Shown: in pieces, positions 57,052 through 64,000 of the stretch
Numbering within the stretch: position 1 is the stretch's first letter
Layout: every line of letters starts with the position of its first letter
From: Acidiphilium sp. 37-60-79
GTDB lineage: Bacteria > Pseudomonadota > Alphaproteobacteria > Acetobacterales > Acetobacteraceae
Direction of reading: 5' to 3'
DNA length: 64,000 bases
Assembly: GCA_002279355.1 (NCBI GenBank)
Contig: NCBV01000019.1
Span: 1 to 64,000 of the forward strand
Made by a program: the position numbers and the translations under genes
The notes under the pieces: generated by a model
What the model saw: only the letters and a program-made list of their open reading frames with translations
Database searches by the model: none
What the model was told of the DNA's origin: nothing

Positions 57052-57758
57052 GCACCGTCCTCGCCGCCGACGATCTGAACACGTACTACGGAAAAAGCCA
57101 TATTCTGCATGGCGTCTCGCTCAGCGTGAATGAGGGCGAGCTGATCGCGCTCCTTGGCCGCAACGGGGCGGGCAAAACCACCACCATGCGCAGCATCATG
57201 GGCCTCACCCCGCCGCGCAGTGGCAGGGTGCAATTATTCGGTCAGGATGTTACCGGCAAACCGCCTTATCGCATCGCCAGTCTCGGGGTTGGTTATGTGC
57301 CGGAAGGCCGCAAAATTTTTGGCCATCTCACAGTCCATGAAAATTTGCTGGTCCCGCCGCAAACCAAAGGCCCCTGGACCATTGACGCGGTTTATAAATT
57401 ATTCCCCCGTTTGGAAGAGCGCCGCACCAGCAAAGGCGGTCGGCTGTCCGGCGGCGAGCAGGAAATGCTCGCCATCGCCCGTGCCTTGCTGCTCAACCCG
57501 CGCTTTCTGATCCTCGATGAACCCTCGCAAGGTCTGGCGCCGGTGATCGTGCAGGAGGTGATGCGCACCATCGCACGGATGAAGTCGGAAGGCATGTCGA
57601 TCCTGCTGGTCGAGCAAAACGCCTTCCTTGCCCTGCAACTGGCCGATCGCGCTTATGTGCTCTCGGATGGCGAGGTCGCCTATCACGGCCCGGCCGCCGA
57701 ACTCGCCGCCGATAAAGAGCGCATCGAAGCGCTCGCGGGTGTTGCGCATGCCGGGTGA
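57048..57758 (+). CDS. livF: ABC transporter ATP-binding protein LivF-like
   Basis: 236 residues. Walker A GRNGAGKTTTMRS, LSGGEQEMLAIARAL, Walker B FLILDEPSQGL, and EQNAFLALQLADRAYVLSDG. Second ATPase of the transporter. Ends the five-gene cluster. Confidence 0.93.
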   Translation: MSTVLAADDLNTYYGKSHILHGVSLSVNEGELIALLGRNGAGKTTTMRSIMGLTPPRSGRVQLFGQDVTGKPPYRIASLGVGYVPEGRKIFGHLTVHENLLVPPQTKGPWTIDAVYKLFPRLEERRTSKGGRLSGGEQEMLAIARALLLNPRFLILDEPSQGLAPVIVQEVMRTIARMKSEGMSILLVEQNAFLALQLADRAYVLSDGEVAYHGPAAELAADKERIEALAGVAHAG

Positions 57759-57846
57759 AGGCGCGTCTCAACCCGGCTATGTGTTTGCGTTGGTTGGCGT
57801 CCGTCACCACCGCACCTAATCTGGGCTGAACAATCAAAGGTCAGTC

Positions 57847-59037
57847 ATGTCCGTCTTGACCACGGCGCCCGCCACCGCAAGCAACGCCGCCGCCACCCGG
57901 GTGATGATCGCGGGTGTCGCCAGTATGTTACTCACTGTCGGGCTTGCCCGTTTCATGTACACCCCGCTGCTGCCGATCATGCAGCATCAAGCCGGGCTCA
58001 CCACGCTCGAAGGCGGCTGGCTCGCGACCATCAATTATGCGGGCTACATGACCGGCGCCCTGCTCACCGCCTTGATCGGTGACATTCACACCAAGTTCCG
58101 CGCCTACCGCGCCGGGCTGATCATCGCCGTGCTCAGCACCGCTTGCATGGGCCTGACTGAAAATTTCGCCGCCTGGGCCATTTTGCGCTTCGTTGCGGGC
58201 CTGTCGAGCGTTGCCGGGTTGCTGCTCGGCTCAGGCCTGGTGCTGCATTGGCTACGCCATCATGGCCGCAGGCTTGAACTCGGCATCCATTTCGGCGGGG
58301 TCGGGCTCGGCATTGCCGTCTCCGGCCTGTTGGCCATCGCCATGGCCAGCAGACTCACCTGGTCGCAACAATGGTTCGCCGCCGGTGCCTTTGGCATTCT
58401 CATTTTCATCCCGGCTTGGTTCTGGCTTCCCGCACCCCCGCGCACCCAAGCGGGCGTTGGCCATGCGCACACCGATAATCCCCCGTCACGACGCTGGATC
58501 ATGTTTTTCACCGCGGCGTATTTTTGCGCAGGTGTCGGTTATGTCGTCAGCGCGACTTTCATTGTGGCCATCGCGGCCAAGCTGCCCGCCTTGCGCGGTT
58601 TCGGTAATCTGGCCTGGGTCGTGGTCGGTCTTGCCGCCATGCCATCCTGCCCGCTCTGGGACCGCCTTGCGCGCCGCACGGGTGACATCCAAGCCTTGCT
58701 CTGGGCATTCGCCGTGTTGATCGTCGCGATCATGCTCTCGGCCTTCACCAAAACCCTGCTCCCCAGCTTGGTCAGCGCGGCGCTTTATGGTGGTTCATTC
58801 AACGGGATCACCAGCATGACCCTCACCATCATTGGGCGCCTCTATCCCAGCAACCCCGCCAAAGCGATGGCGCGCATGACCATCAGCTTCGGTGCGGCAC
58901 AAATCATCGCCCCGGCCGTCGGCGGCACCATCGCCCATTATACCGGCAGCTATCGCGGCGCCTTGCTGATGGCAGCAGCAACCATGGTGGTTGGCATTAT
59001 TTTGCTCCTGCCGCTGCGCCGCACCGCCGAAGCTTGA
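57847..59037 (+). CDS. YbfB/YjiJ family MFS transporter
   Basis: 396 residues, about 12 transmembrane helices. GLARFMYTPLLPIMQ followed by GGWLATINYAGYMTGAL is the family signature. The substrate is unknown. It stands ~90 bases after livF; a shared transcript is possible but not shown. Confidence 0.85.
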   Translation: MSVLTTAPATASNAAATRVMIAGVASMLLTVGLARFMYTPLLPIMQHQAGLTTLEGGWLATINYAGYMTGALLTALIGDIHTKFRAYRAGLIIAVLSTACMGLTENFAAWAILRFVAGLSSVAGLLLGSGLVLHWLRHHGRRLELGIHFGGVGLGIAVSGLLAIAMASRLTWSQQWFAAGAFGILIFIPAWFWLPAPPRTQAGVGHAHTDNPPSRRWIMFFTAAYFCAGVGYVVSATFIVAIAAKLPALRGFGNLAWVVVGLAAMPSCPLWDRLARRTGDIQALLWAFAVLIVAIMLSAFTKTLLPSLVSAALYGGSFNGITSMTLTIIGRLYPSNPAKAMARMTISFGAAQIIAPAVGGTIAHYTGSYRGALLMAAATMVVGIILLLPLRRTAEA

Positions 59038-59089
59038 CAAGTCAGGGCCTGCAAGCGACTAACAACGATCATTTTCAAGGGGGAAATTT

Positions 59090-59965
59090 ATGTCGCCGAT
59101 TGTCAAAGCGCTGCGTGACAGCTCAGAATCGGGTTTCAGTACCGCGTTGACAATCCTGGGCATTTTGCTTTGGGTTTATTTCGTTATCGCGATCGTTGCC
59201 ATGATGGCGCTGAAGCCCGCGATGGGGCTGCTTTATATTTTATATTTCATTGGCGGCGTTATCTTTGTTGTGATGTCAGCCGGTTGGTATCGCGCCCATG
59301 CCTTTGGCAACATGACCATGCTCAGCCCGCGTCAATTTCCCGAACTGCATAAAATGGTGGTCGAAGGCGCCGCCCAACTCGGGATGGCGGAGCCACCGAC
59401 AACATTTCTCTACAATTCCAATGGTATGTTGAACGCCTTTGCCCGTCGCTTGCTCGGCCGTCCCTTCGTGTTTCTCACCGCGTCCTTGGTTGATGTGCAA
59501 AATGATGAGCAGATCCGTTTTGTTATCGGTCATGAATTGGGCCACCATGCGGCGGGTCATCTCCGTCCCGTCAAGCAGTTCATCCAAGCGCCCGGCCACC
59601 TGATCCCGTTTTTAGGCAAGGCCTATTCGCGCTCGCGCGAATTCACTTGCGATAGTATCGGCTGCTACCTTTCTGGCGATGCTGAAGCCGCGCGCAGTGC
59701 GCTTGGCATGCTCGGCTGCGGCTGCCGGCGTCTGAACGCCAACTTGAATTGCGACGCCTTTGCCGATCAGGAAGGGCTGGTTCCGCCATTTTTCGGCTAT
59801 CTCACGGAGATTTTCCGAACCCACCCACGCCTAACCCGCCGCATCCGGGCCATTCGCGCACATGTGCAACGCGCCGAATTGGTGCGTGCCGGTCTGGCCC
59901 AAGCTAACCCGACAGCGCCAGTGATTGCCCAATATCGGCCGGATTACCAAGGCAACGCGCAATGA
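59090..59965 (+). CDS. M48 family metallopeptidase
   Basis: 291 residues. Two N-terminal hydrophobic helices (~20-45, ~47-65), the zinc motif HELGHHAAGH near residue 149, and RSREFTCDSIGCYLSGD, the third ligand Glu region. Similar to HtpX/Ste24-like peptidases of the inner membrane. GGGGGAAATTT is the RBS. It overlaps the end of the convergent NmrA-like gene by 62 bases. Confidence 0.88.
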   Translation: MSPIVKALRDSSESGFSTALTILGILLWVYFVIAIVAMMALKPAMGLLYILYFIGGVIFVVMSAGWYRAHAFGNMTMLSPRQFPELHKMVVEGAAQLGMAEPPTTFLYNSNGMLNAFARRLLGRPFVFLTASLVDVQNDEQIRFVIGHELGHHAAGHLRPVKQFIQAPGHLIPFLGKAYSRSREFTCDSIGCYLSGDAEAARSALGMLGCGCRRLNANLNCDAFADQEGLVPPFFGYLTEIFRTHPRLTRRIRAIRAHVQRAELVRAGLAQANPTAPVIAQYRPDYQGNAQ

Positions 59966-60569
59966 ATTGTGCCAAATCAGCGCGGCTGATGGTCTGCTTG
60001 CCAATGGTGCCATCGGCGCGGGCGCAATACTGGCCGGTGACGGGCTGATCCACCAAGCCCACCGGCTGCACCAGCGTCCAATCCAAGCCTGATTGGCGGA
60101 GCACGCTCTCCTGCTGCTCTTTGTCGGCCATATGCTCGCGCAACACCACCGCATAAAACAGCTTGAACATCAGCGGCATCATCGCCTTGGTCGCGCCCAC
60201 GCCAAACGCGCTCACGCACACCACCCGCTGGCATCCGCTCGCCTGCATACCCGCGATAATATGCTGCGTCCCCACAGCACACACAGTGCGCGGCGTTGTG
60301 CGTTTGGCGCCCAACATTAGCGCGAACGGGTTTTGCGAATTACCGAGGCTAATCACCACCCGCTCATGCCCTGCAATGGCGCCCGTCACATCGGCCGCGT
60401 TCATCACATCGCCTTCGATGATTCTGAGCCCGGTCGGCGGCGTCTTCGCCCAGGCGAACCCAGCCGCATTGCGGACAAAACCCGTCACAGTCTCGCCTTG
60501 CGCCAGCAACGCACTGATCACCGCCCTACCCGTGCCGCCGCTCGCCCCAAACACAATCACCGCCATCAT
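59904..60569 (-). CDS. NAD(P)-binding NmrA/SDR-like protein
   Basis: 221 residues. The Rossmann motif VIVFGASGGTGRAVI at the N-terminus, then RIIEGDVMNAADV, VVISLGNSQ, RVVCVSAFGVGATK and an NAD-binding fold of the atypical SDR class. Substrate unknown; may be a redox sensor or oxidoreductase. Its 3' end overlaps the M48 peptidase gene. Confidence 0.8.
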   Translation of the reverse strand: MMAVIVFGASGGTGRAVISALLAQGETVTGFVRNAAGFAWAKTPPTGLRIIEGDVMNAADVTGAIAGHERVVISLGNSQNPFALMLGAKRTTPRTVCAVGTQHIIAGMQASGCQRVVCVSAFGVGATKAMMPLMFKLFYAVVLREHMADKEQQESVLRQSGLDWTLVQPVGLVDQPVTGQYCARADGTIGKQTISRADLAQFIARCLGNPADIGQSLALSG

Positions 60570-60602
60570 CGCGCTCCACCCGGACCCATCCGGCCAGCTA
60601 GC

Positions 60603-61487
60603 TTACAACGCGTTGAGCGGGATCTTCAAATAGGCAGTGCCATTATCCTCGGCCTTTGGCATTTCGCCGGCGCGCATATTCACCTGGATCGAGGGCAGAA
60701 TCAGTTTGGGCATTGATAGCGTTTTGTCGCGTGCCTCGCGCATCGCCACAAACTCATCCTCGCTGATCCCGTCGCGCACATGGATATTTTTCGCCCGCTC
60801 CTCGGCAACGGTGGTCTCCCACGCATAATGGTCGCGCCCGGCCGGGCGATAATCATGACACAGGAACAGCCGCGTCTCAGGCGGAAGTGCAAAAATTTTC
60901 TGGATCGAGCGATATAAAATCCGCGCATCGCCGCCCGGAAAATCGCAGCGCGCAGTGCCATAATCGGGCATGAACAGGGTATCGCCGACAAAAGCCGCGT
61001 CGCCAATCCGCCACGTCATGCAGGCCGGCGTATGGCCCGGCGTATGCATTACCAGCCCCTGCAACGCGCCAATGCTAAAAACGTCCCCATCATTGAATAG
61101 CCGGTCGAACTGGCTGCCGTCGCGCTGAAACTCCGACCCTTCATTGAAAATTTTGCCAAAGATGGTTTGGATCTGAATAATATTGGCGCCAATCCCAATT
61201 TTCCCGCCCGCCTGCTGCTGGATATAGGGGGCAGCGGATAAATGATCGGCATGGACATGGGTTTCCAAGATCCATTCGACGCTGAGCCCATGCTCGCGCA
61301 CGAACGCCAGAATTTGATCGGCCGATGCGGTCGATGTCCGCCCCGATGCCTGATCGAACACCAGCACCGTATCAATAACAGCGCAGGATTTCGATGTTGG
61401 GTCGCGCACCACATAGCTCACCGTATTGGTCGGCTCGTCGAAAAACGCCTGGACCGCCGGTGTCACCCTTGCCGCATCACTCATCAC
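60603..61487 (-). CDS. MBL fold hydrolase (Blh/persulfide dioxygenase-like)
   Basis: 294 residues. Metal motif ETHVHADHLSAAPYIQQQ, then MHTPGHTPACMTWRIGD and FVGDTLFMPDYGTARCDFPGG, LFLCHDYRPAGRDHYAWET, as in Blh and ETHE1-like enzymes. Probably handles persulfides or hydrogen sulfide; the exact role is not shown. The second Met is an alternative start. Lies on the same strand as and downstream of hpd, ~130 bases apart. Confidence 0.82.
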   Translation of the reverse strand: MMSDAARVTPAVQAFFDEPTNTVSYVVRDPTSKSCAVIDTVLVFDQASGRTSTASADQILAFVREHGLSVEWILETHVHADHLSAAPYIQQQAGGKIGIGANIIQIQTIFGKIFNEGSEFQRDGSQFDRLFNDGDVFSIGALQGLVMHTPGHTPACMTWRIGDAAFVGDTLFMPDYGTARCDFPGGDARILYRSIQKIFALPPETRLFLCHDYRPAGRDHYAWETTVAEERAKNIHVRDGISEDEFVAMREARDKTLSMPKLILPSIQVNMRAGEMPKAEDNGTAYLKIPLNAL

Positions 61488-61619
61488 CTTGCCTCAATTG
61501 CATAATCTGGTTCAGAATCGCAGGCGCAAAGCCGTTTTCACGACCGTCCCACCGCGCTATCATGTGGATCAATCGCGGATAAATGCAAGTTCCATGATGT
61601 TTCAGCGCGCGATCGATAT

Positions 61620-62732
61620 TCAGCCCAGCGCCTCGCTCAACACGCCGCGCCGGATCTGATCGGCTTCGATTGATTCGAACAACGCTTTGAAATTTCCCTC
61701 GCCAAAGCCGTCATCGCCCTTGCGTTGAATGAACTCGAAGAAAATCGGCCCAATCACCAGCTTGGAGAAAATCTGCAACAGCACGCGCACTCGCCCATCC
61801 GCTTCAACCCCTTCGCCGTCGATCAAAATGCCCAAGCGCCGCAGCGTCTCGACGGGCTCCTGATGGCCATGCACCCGGTCGCGCGACCGCTCATAGTAAA
61901 TATCCGGCGGCGGCGGCATGAATTCCAAACCCCGCGCCGCAATCGCGCTCACCGAGCGATAAATATCCTCCGTCCCCACCGCAATATGCTGAATGCCCTC
62001 GCCCTGATAGGCGCGCAGATATTCCTCGATCTGGCTGTTATCATCAGCACTTTCATTGATCGGAATGCGGATTTTGCCACAAGGCGATGTTAGCGCCCGG
62101 CTGATCAGCCCGGTCAGTTTGCCCTCGATCGCAAAAAACCGAATTTCCTTGAAATTGAACACCTGACTGTAAAAATCATACCAGGTGCTCATCGCATGGC
62201 GCGCCACATTATGGGTCAAATGATCGATATAATGAAATCCAACCCCCGCCGGCTGCGGGTCAGGCTCGCCGAGCCAGTCAAATGAAGCCGCATAGGGTGA
62301 GCCTTTATCGCCATAAATCTCCACCAAATAGAGCAGCGATCCGCCAATCCCGACGATGGCGGGCACATCCAGCGTCTTATCCGCTCCATGATATTCAACC
62401 GCGCCATACTCAAGGCAGCGCCGCAGCGCGTGCTGGGCATCCACCACCCGCCATGCCATCGCGGGCGCGCAAGGCCCGTGCTGCGCGCAAAACCGCCCCG
62501 CATGGCTCTGCCAATCCCGATTGACCAGATAATTGATCGACCCTTGCCGATAGAGCGAAATATCGCGCTGGCGATGGCGCGCCACCTCCACATACCCCAT
62601 CTGCCCGAACAAATTTTCCAAAGCACCCGGCTCCGCGCTGGCAAATTCGACAAATTCGAACCCATCGGTGCCAGCCACATTCACATCATCAATTCGCGCC
62701 GTCGGCGCATCGTGCGGGAAGGGACCCATCAT
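61620..62732 (-). CDS. hpd: 4-hydroxyphenylpyruvate dioxygenase
   Basis: 370 residues. Iron ligands: His in FHYIDHLTHNV, His in GIQHIAVGTEDIY, and Glu in FFEFIQRKGDDGFGEGNFKALFESIE, the classical C-terminal HPPD signature. It converts 4-hydroxyphenylpyruvate to homogentisate. The frame extends to 62858 but runs through a palindrome; GGATGGAG is a good RBS before the ATG at 62732. The divergent Lrp/AsnC gene and hmgA complete the locus. Confidence 0.94.
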   Translation of the reverse strand: MMGPFPHDAPTARIDDVNVAGTDGFEFVEFASAEPGALENLFGQMGYVEVARHRQRDISLYRQGSINYLVNRDWQSHAGRFCAQHGPCAPAMAWRVVDAQHALRRCLEYGAVEYHGADKTLDVPAIVGIGGSLLYLVEIYGDKGSPYAASFDWLGEPDPQPAGVGFHYIDHLTHNVARHAMSTWYDFYSQVFNFKEIRFFAIEGKLTGLISRALTSPCGKIRIPINESADDNSQIEEYLRAYQGEGIQHIAVGTEDIYRSVSAIAARGLEFMPPPPDIYYERSRDRVHGHQEPVETLRRLGILIDGEGVEADGRVRVLLQIFSKLVIGPIFFEFIQRKGDDGFGEGNFKALFESIEADQIRRGVLSEALG

Positions 62733-62761
62733 GCAACTCCATCCATTGAACGGGTTAATTC

Positions 62762-62815
62762 TAGTGTCCTGCCCCTGAAATTCATTAGATGAATTCAGGG
62801 ATAAGCAGGCCACTA
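62762..62815. repeat. long imperfect palindrome, first of a pair
   Basis: TAGTG-CCTGC-CCCTGAA-TTCAT on one side and ATGAATTCAGGG-GCAGG-CACTA on the other. It lies in the hpd/regulator intergenic region and shares its outer TAGTG/CACTA with the next palindrome. Confidence 0.6.
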
Positions 62816-62828
62816 AATCATTGAATTT

Positions 62829-62882
62829 TCTAGTGTCCACTCTGATTCCGAAATCCAACGGATTTCAGAATCGGGACACTAG
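62829..62882. repeat. long imperfect palindrome, second of a pair
   Basis: CTAGTGTCC...GGGACACTAG with inner GATTCCGAAATCC-AAC-GGATTTCAGAATC. Its inner part resembles the inverted repeat at 16138-16176, which suggests one dispersed family. Confidence 0.6.
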
Positions 62883-62923
62883 GCCCAACACAGCGATAAC
62901 GGCTTGCAAATTTCACGGAATAG

Positions 62924-62967
62924 GCATTTAATATGCACGGAATACGCAAATCAGAGCATAAATATGC
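62924..62967 (+). promoter_or_regulatory. tandem operator-like palindromes for Lrp/AsnC regulator
   Basis: GCATTTAATATGC (62924-62936) and GCATAAATATGC (62956-62967) share GCAT-n-ATGC. Their centres are ~31-32 bases apart, close to three helical turns. The second overlaps the ATG of the regulator at 62964. Binding there would block its own translation start or transcription. The sites are a strong visual candidate, not proven. Confidence 0.6.
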
Positions 62968-63437
62968 AAACGATCAGCATTGATGGTCCCGACATCGCAA
63001 TCCTGCGCGCCTTACAGCGTGATGCCAGCCTGACCAATGCGCAGCTGGCGGATTTGGTGCATCTCTCACCCTCGCAATGTTCCCGCCGCCGCGCCGCACT
63101 CGAATCCAGCGGTTTCATCAAGGGCTACGCCGCCCGACTCAATGCCGAAGCCCTCGGGTTTGGCCTGCGTGCGATCACTCGGATCAATCTACGCACCCAT
63201 GGCGGCGATCATGACGATAATTTCGTCGCTTTCATCCGGCGTCACGGCCAAATTCGCGGCGCCTACTCGGTCTCCGGCGATGCGGATTATCTGCTCGATA
63301 TTCACGTGCGCGATTTGCAGGAATTCGCTGAATTCATCCATCATCATTTGCTGGCGCACAAGCTGGTGGCCCAGGTGCGCTCTGAAATTGTGCTGATGAC
63401 CATCAAGGATGACGGCGATTTGCCGCTCTTGCGCTGA
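62964..63437 (+). CDS. Lrp/AsnC family transcriptional regulator
   Basis: 157 residues. Helix-turn-helix at ~10-55 ([23 protein letters not shown] and [14 protein letters not shown]), then a RAM domain ([12 protein letters not shown] and [20 protein letters not shown]). It sits divergent from hpd and 22 bases before hmgA, so it likely senses an aromatic amino acid or its breakdown product and controls both directions. The start at 62964 overlaps a palindrome GCATAAATATGC, suggesting autorepression. Confidence 0.88.
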   Translation: MQTISIDGPDIAILRALQRDASLTNAQLADLVHLSPSQCSRRRAALESSGFIKGYAARLNAEALGFGLRAITRINLRTHGGDHDDNFVAFIRRHGQIRGAYSVSGDADYLLDIHVRDLQEFAEFIHHHLLAHKLVAQVRSEIVLMTIKDDGDLPLLR

Positions 63438-63459
63438 CAAAAATATCGAGGAGGAAACC

Positions 63460-64000
63460 ATGAAGCTTCCCGCCATGACCGGCTTTGGCAATGATTTTGC
63501 CACCGAAGCCTTACCCGGCGCCTTGCCTCAAGGACAAAATTCCCCGCAAAACTGCCCGTATGGCCTGTATGCCGAGCAATTATCCGGCTCGCCCTTCACC
63601 GCCCCGCGGGCCACCAATGAGCGCTCTTGGCTATACCGGATCAGCCCGTCCGTGCTGCATTTTGGTCAATTCGGCCGCATCACCCAGCCGCTTTGGCACA
63701 CCGCGCCACACCGCCCGGCGCACAACCTCCCGCTCGGCCCGCTGCGCTGGGCCCCGGTGCCGGTGCCGGATGCCCCATTGAGCTTTTTTGATGGCATCCG
63801 CACCATCACCAGTGCGGGGGATGCCGATAGCCGCATTGGCTGTGCCATCCATCTTTATCTCGCGAACGCACCGATGGCTGATCGCTATTTTGCCAATGCC
63901 GATGGCGAAATGCTCATCGTGCCACAAACCGGCGCCTTACGGATTGCCACTGAACTCGGCGTGATCGAGCTTGGCCCCGCCGAAATCGCGGTGATCCCGC
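63460..64000 (+). CDS. hmgA: homogentisate 1,2-dioxygenase, 3' end outside the window
   Basis: The first ~180 residues are present: [25 protein letters not shown], then [28 protein letters not shown], the typical N-terminus of HmgA. Iron-binding residues lie beyond the window. It opens the ring of homogentisate, directly after HPPD. The strong RBS GAGGAGGAAACC precedes the ATG. It is 22 bases after the regulator and likely in one transcript with it. Confidence 0.93.
   Translation, partial: MKLPAMTGFGNDFATEALPGALPQGQNSPQNCPYGLYAEQLSGSPFTAPRATNERSWLYRISPSVLHFGQFGRITQPLWHTAPHRPAHNLPLGPLRWAPVPVPDAPLSFFDGIRTITSAGDADSRIGCAIHLYLANAPMADRYFANADGEMLIVPQTGALRIATELGVIELGPAEIAVIP

Overview
The window looks like chromosomal DNA of an alphaproteobacterium, most likely of the family Acetobacteraceae. 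This is an inference, based on: hisZ next to purA; the block DUF3576-leuS-lptE-holA; rluD upstream of rpoH with an RpoH box of alphaproteobacterial type; the long alphaproteobacterial form of SerC; a fused indolepyruvate ferredoxin oxidoreductase; and a Hint_2-domain secreted protein of the kind common in acetic acid bacteria. Most genes have high GC at third codon positions. The exceptions are the pilus-like genes at the left edge and the Hint-protein locus with its upstream region (6.5-8.5 kb), which are visibly AT-richer. I see no transposase, integrase, phage gene or CRISPR array.

Layout: 0-2.8 kb holds a TadG-like surface protein cut by the window edge and two TadE-like minor pilins. 2.8-6.5 kb has a glycosyltransferase, metZ, and an NfeD/SPFH pair whose SPFH gene has lost part of its C-terminal coding region. 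6.5-8.5 kb is a Hint-domain protein behind a long AT-rich leader. 8.6-16.1 kb is housekeeping: DUF192, an HDAC-like deacetylase, prfC, serA, serC, tRNA-Phe, DUF4337 and an HU protein. 16.2-18.7 kb is an MBOAT acyltransferase with an SGNH-like partner, probably for O-acetylation of a surface glycan. 18.8-31.4 kb has hisZ-purA, indolepyruvate ferredoxin oxidoreductase, an acyl-CoA ligase and the DUF3576-leuS-lptE-holA operon. 31.6-41 kb has a porin, a TenI-like protein, YggS, a hydroxyacid dehydrogenase, DUF445, an MBL hydrolase, rpoH, rluD, small proteins and tRNA-Glu. 41-47 kb has two orphan proteins and a glycan cluster (FkbM methyltransferase, a frameshifted tandem glycosyltransferase, another glycosyltransferase). 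47-53 kb has an OFA-family transporter, DUF2167, a J-domain-like protein, dapB, metK and trmB. 53-57.8 kb is a complete Liv-type ABC transporter with a Tat-exported binding protein. 57.8-64 kb has an MFS transporter, an M48 peptidase, an NmrA-like protein, a Blh-like MBL hydrolase and the tyrosine catabolic genes hpd, an Lrp/AsnC regulator and the start of hmgA.

How genes may work together: hpd and hmgA are consecutive steps of tyrosine degradation through homogentisate, and the AsnC-type gene between them is their likely regulator. The fused indolepyruvate oxidoreductase and the adjacent CoA ligase could handle aryl-pyruvates from the same amino acids. serC/serA, metZ, metK and dapB are amino-acid biosynthesis genes scattered through the window. 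Several loci (pilus-like genes, MBOAT/SGNH, FkbM/glycosyltransferases, porin, LptE) concern the cell surface.

The most notable irregularities are two damaged genes (SPFH and a tandem glycosyltransferase), a pair of paired-palindrome sites overlapping the start of the Lrp/AsnC gene, a family of long imperfect palindromes, and divergent genes with overlapping start codons. I did not find a convincing new multi-gene system.
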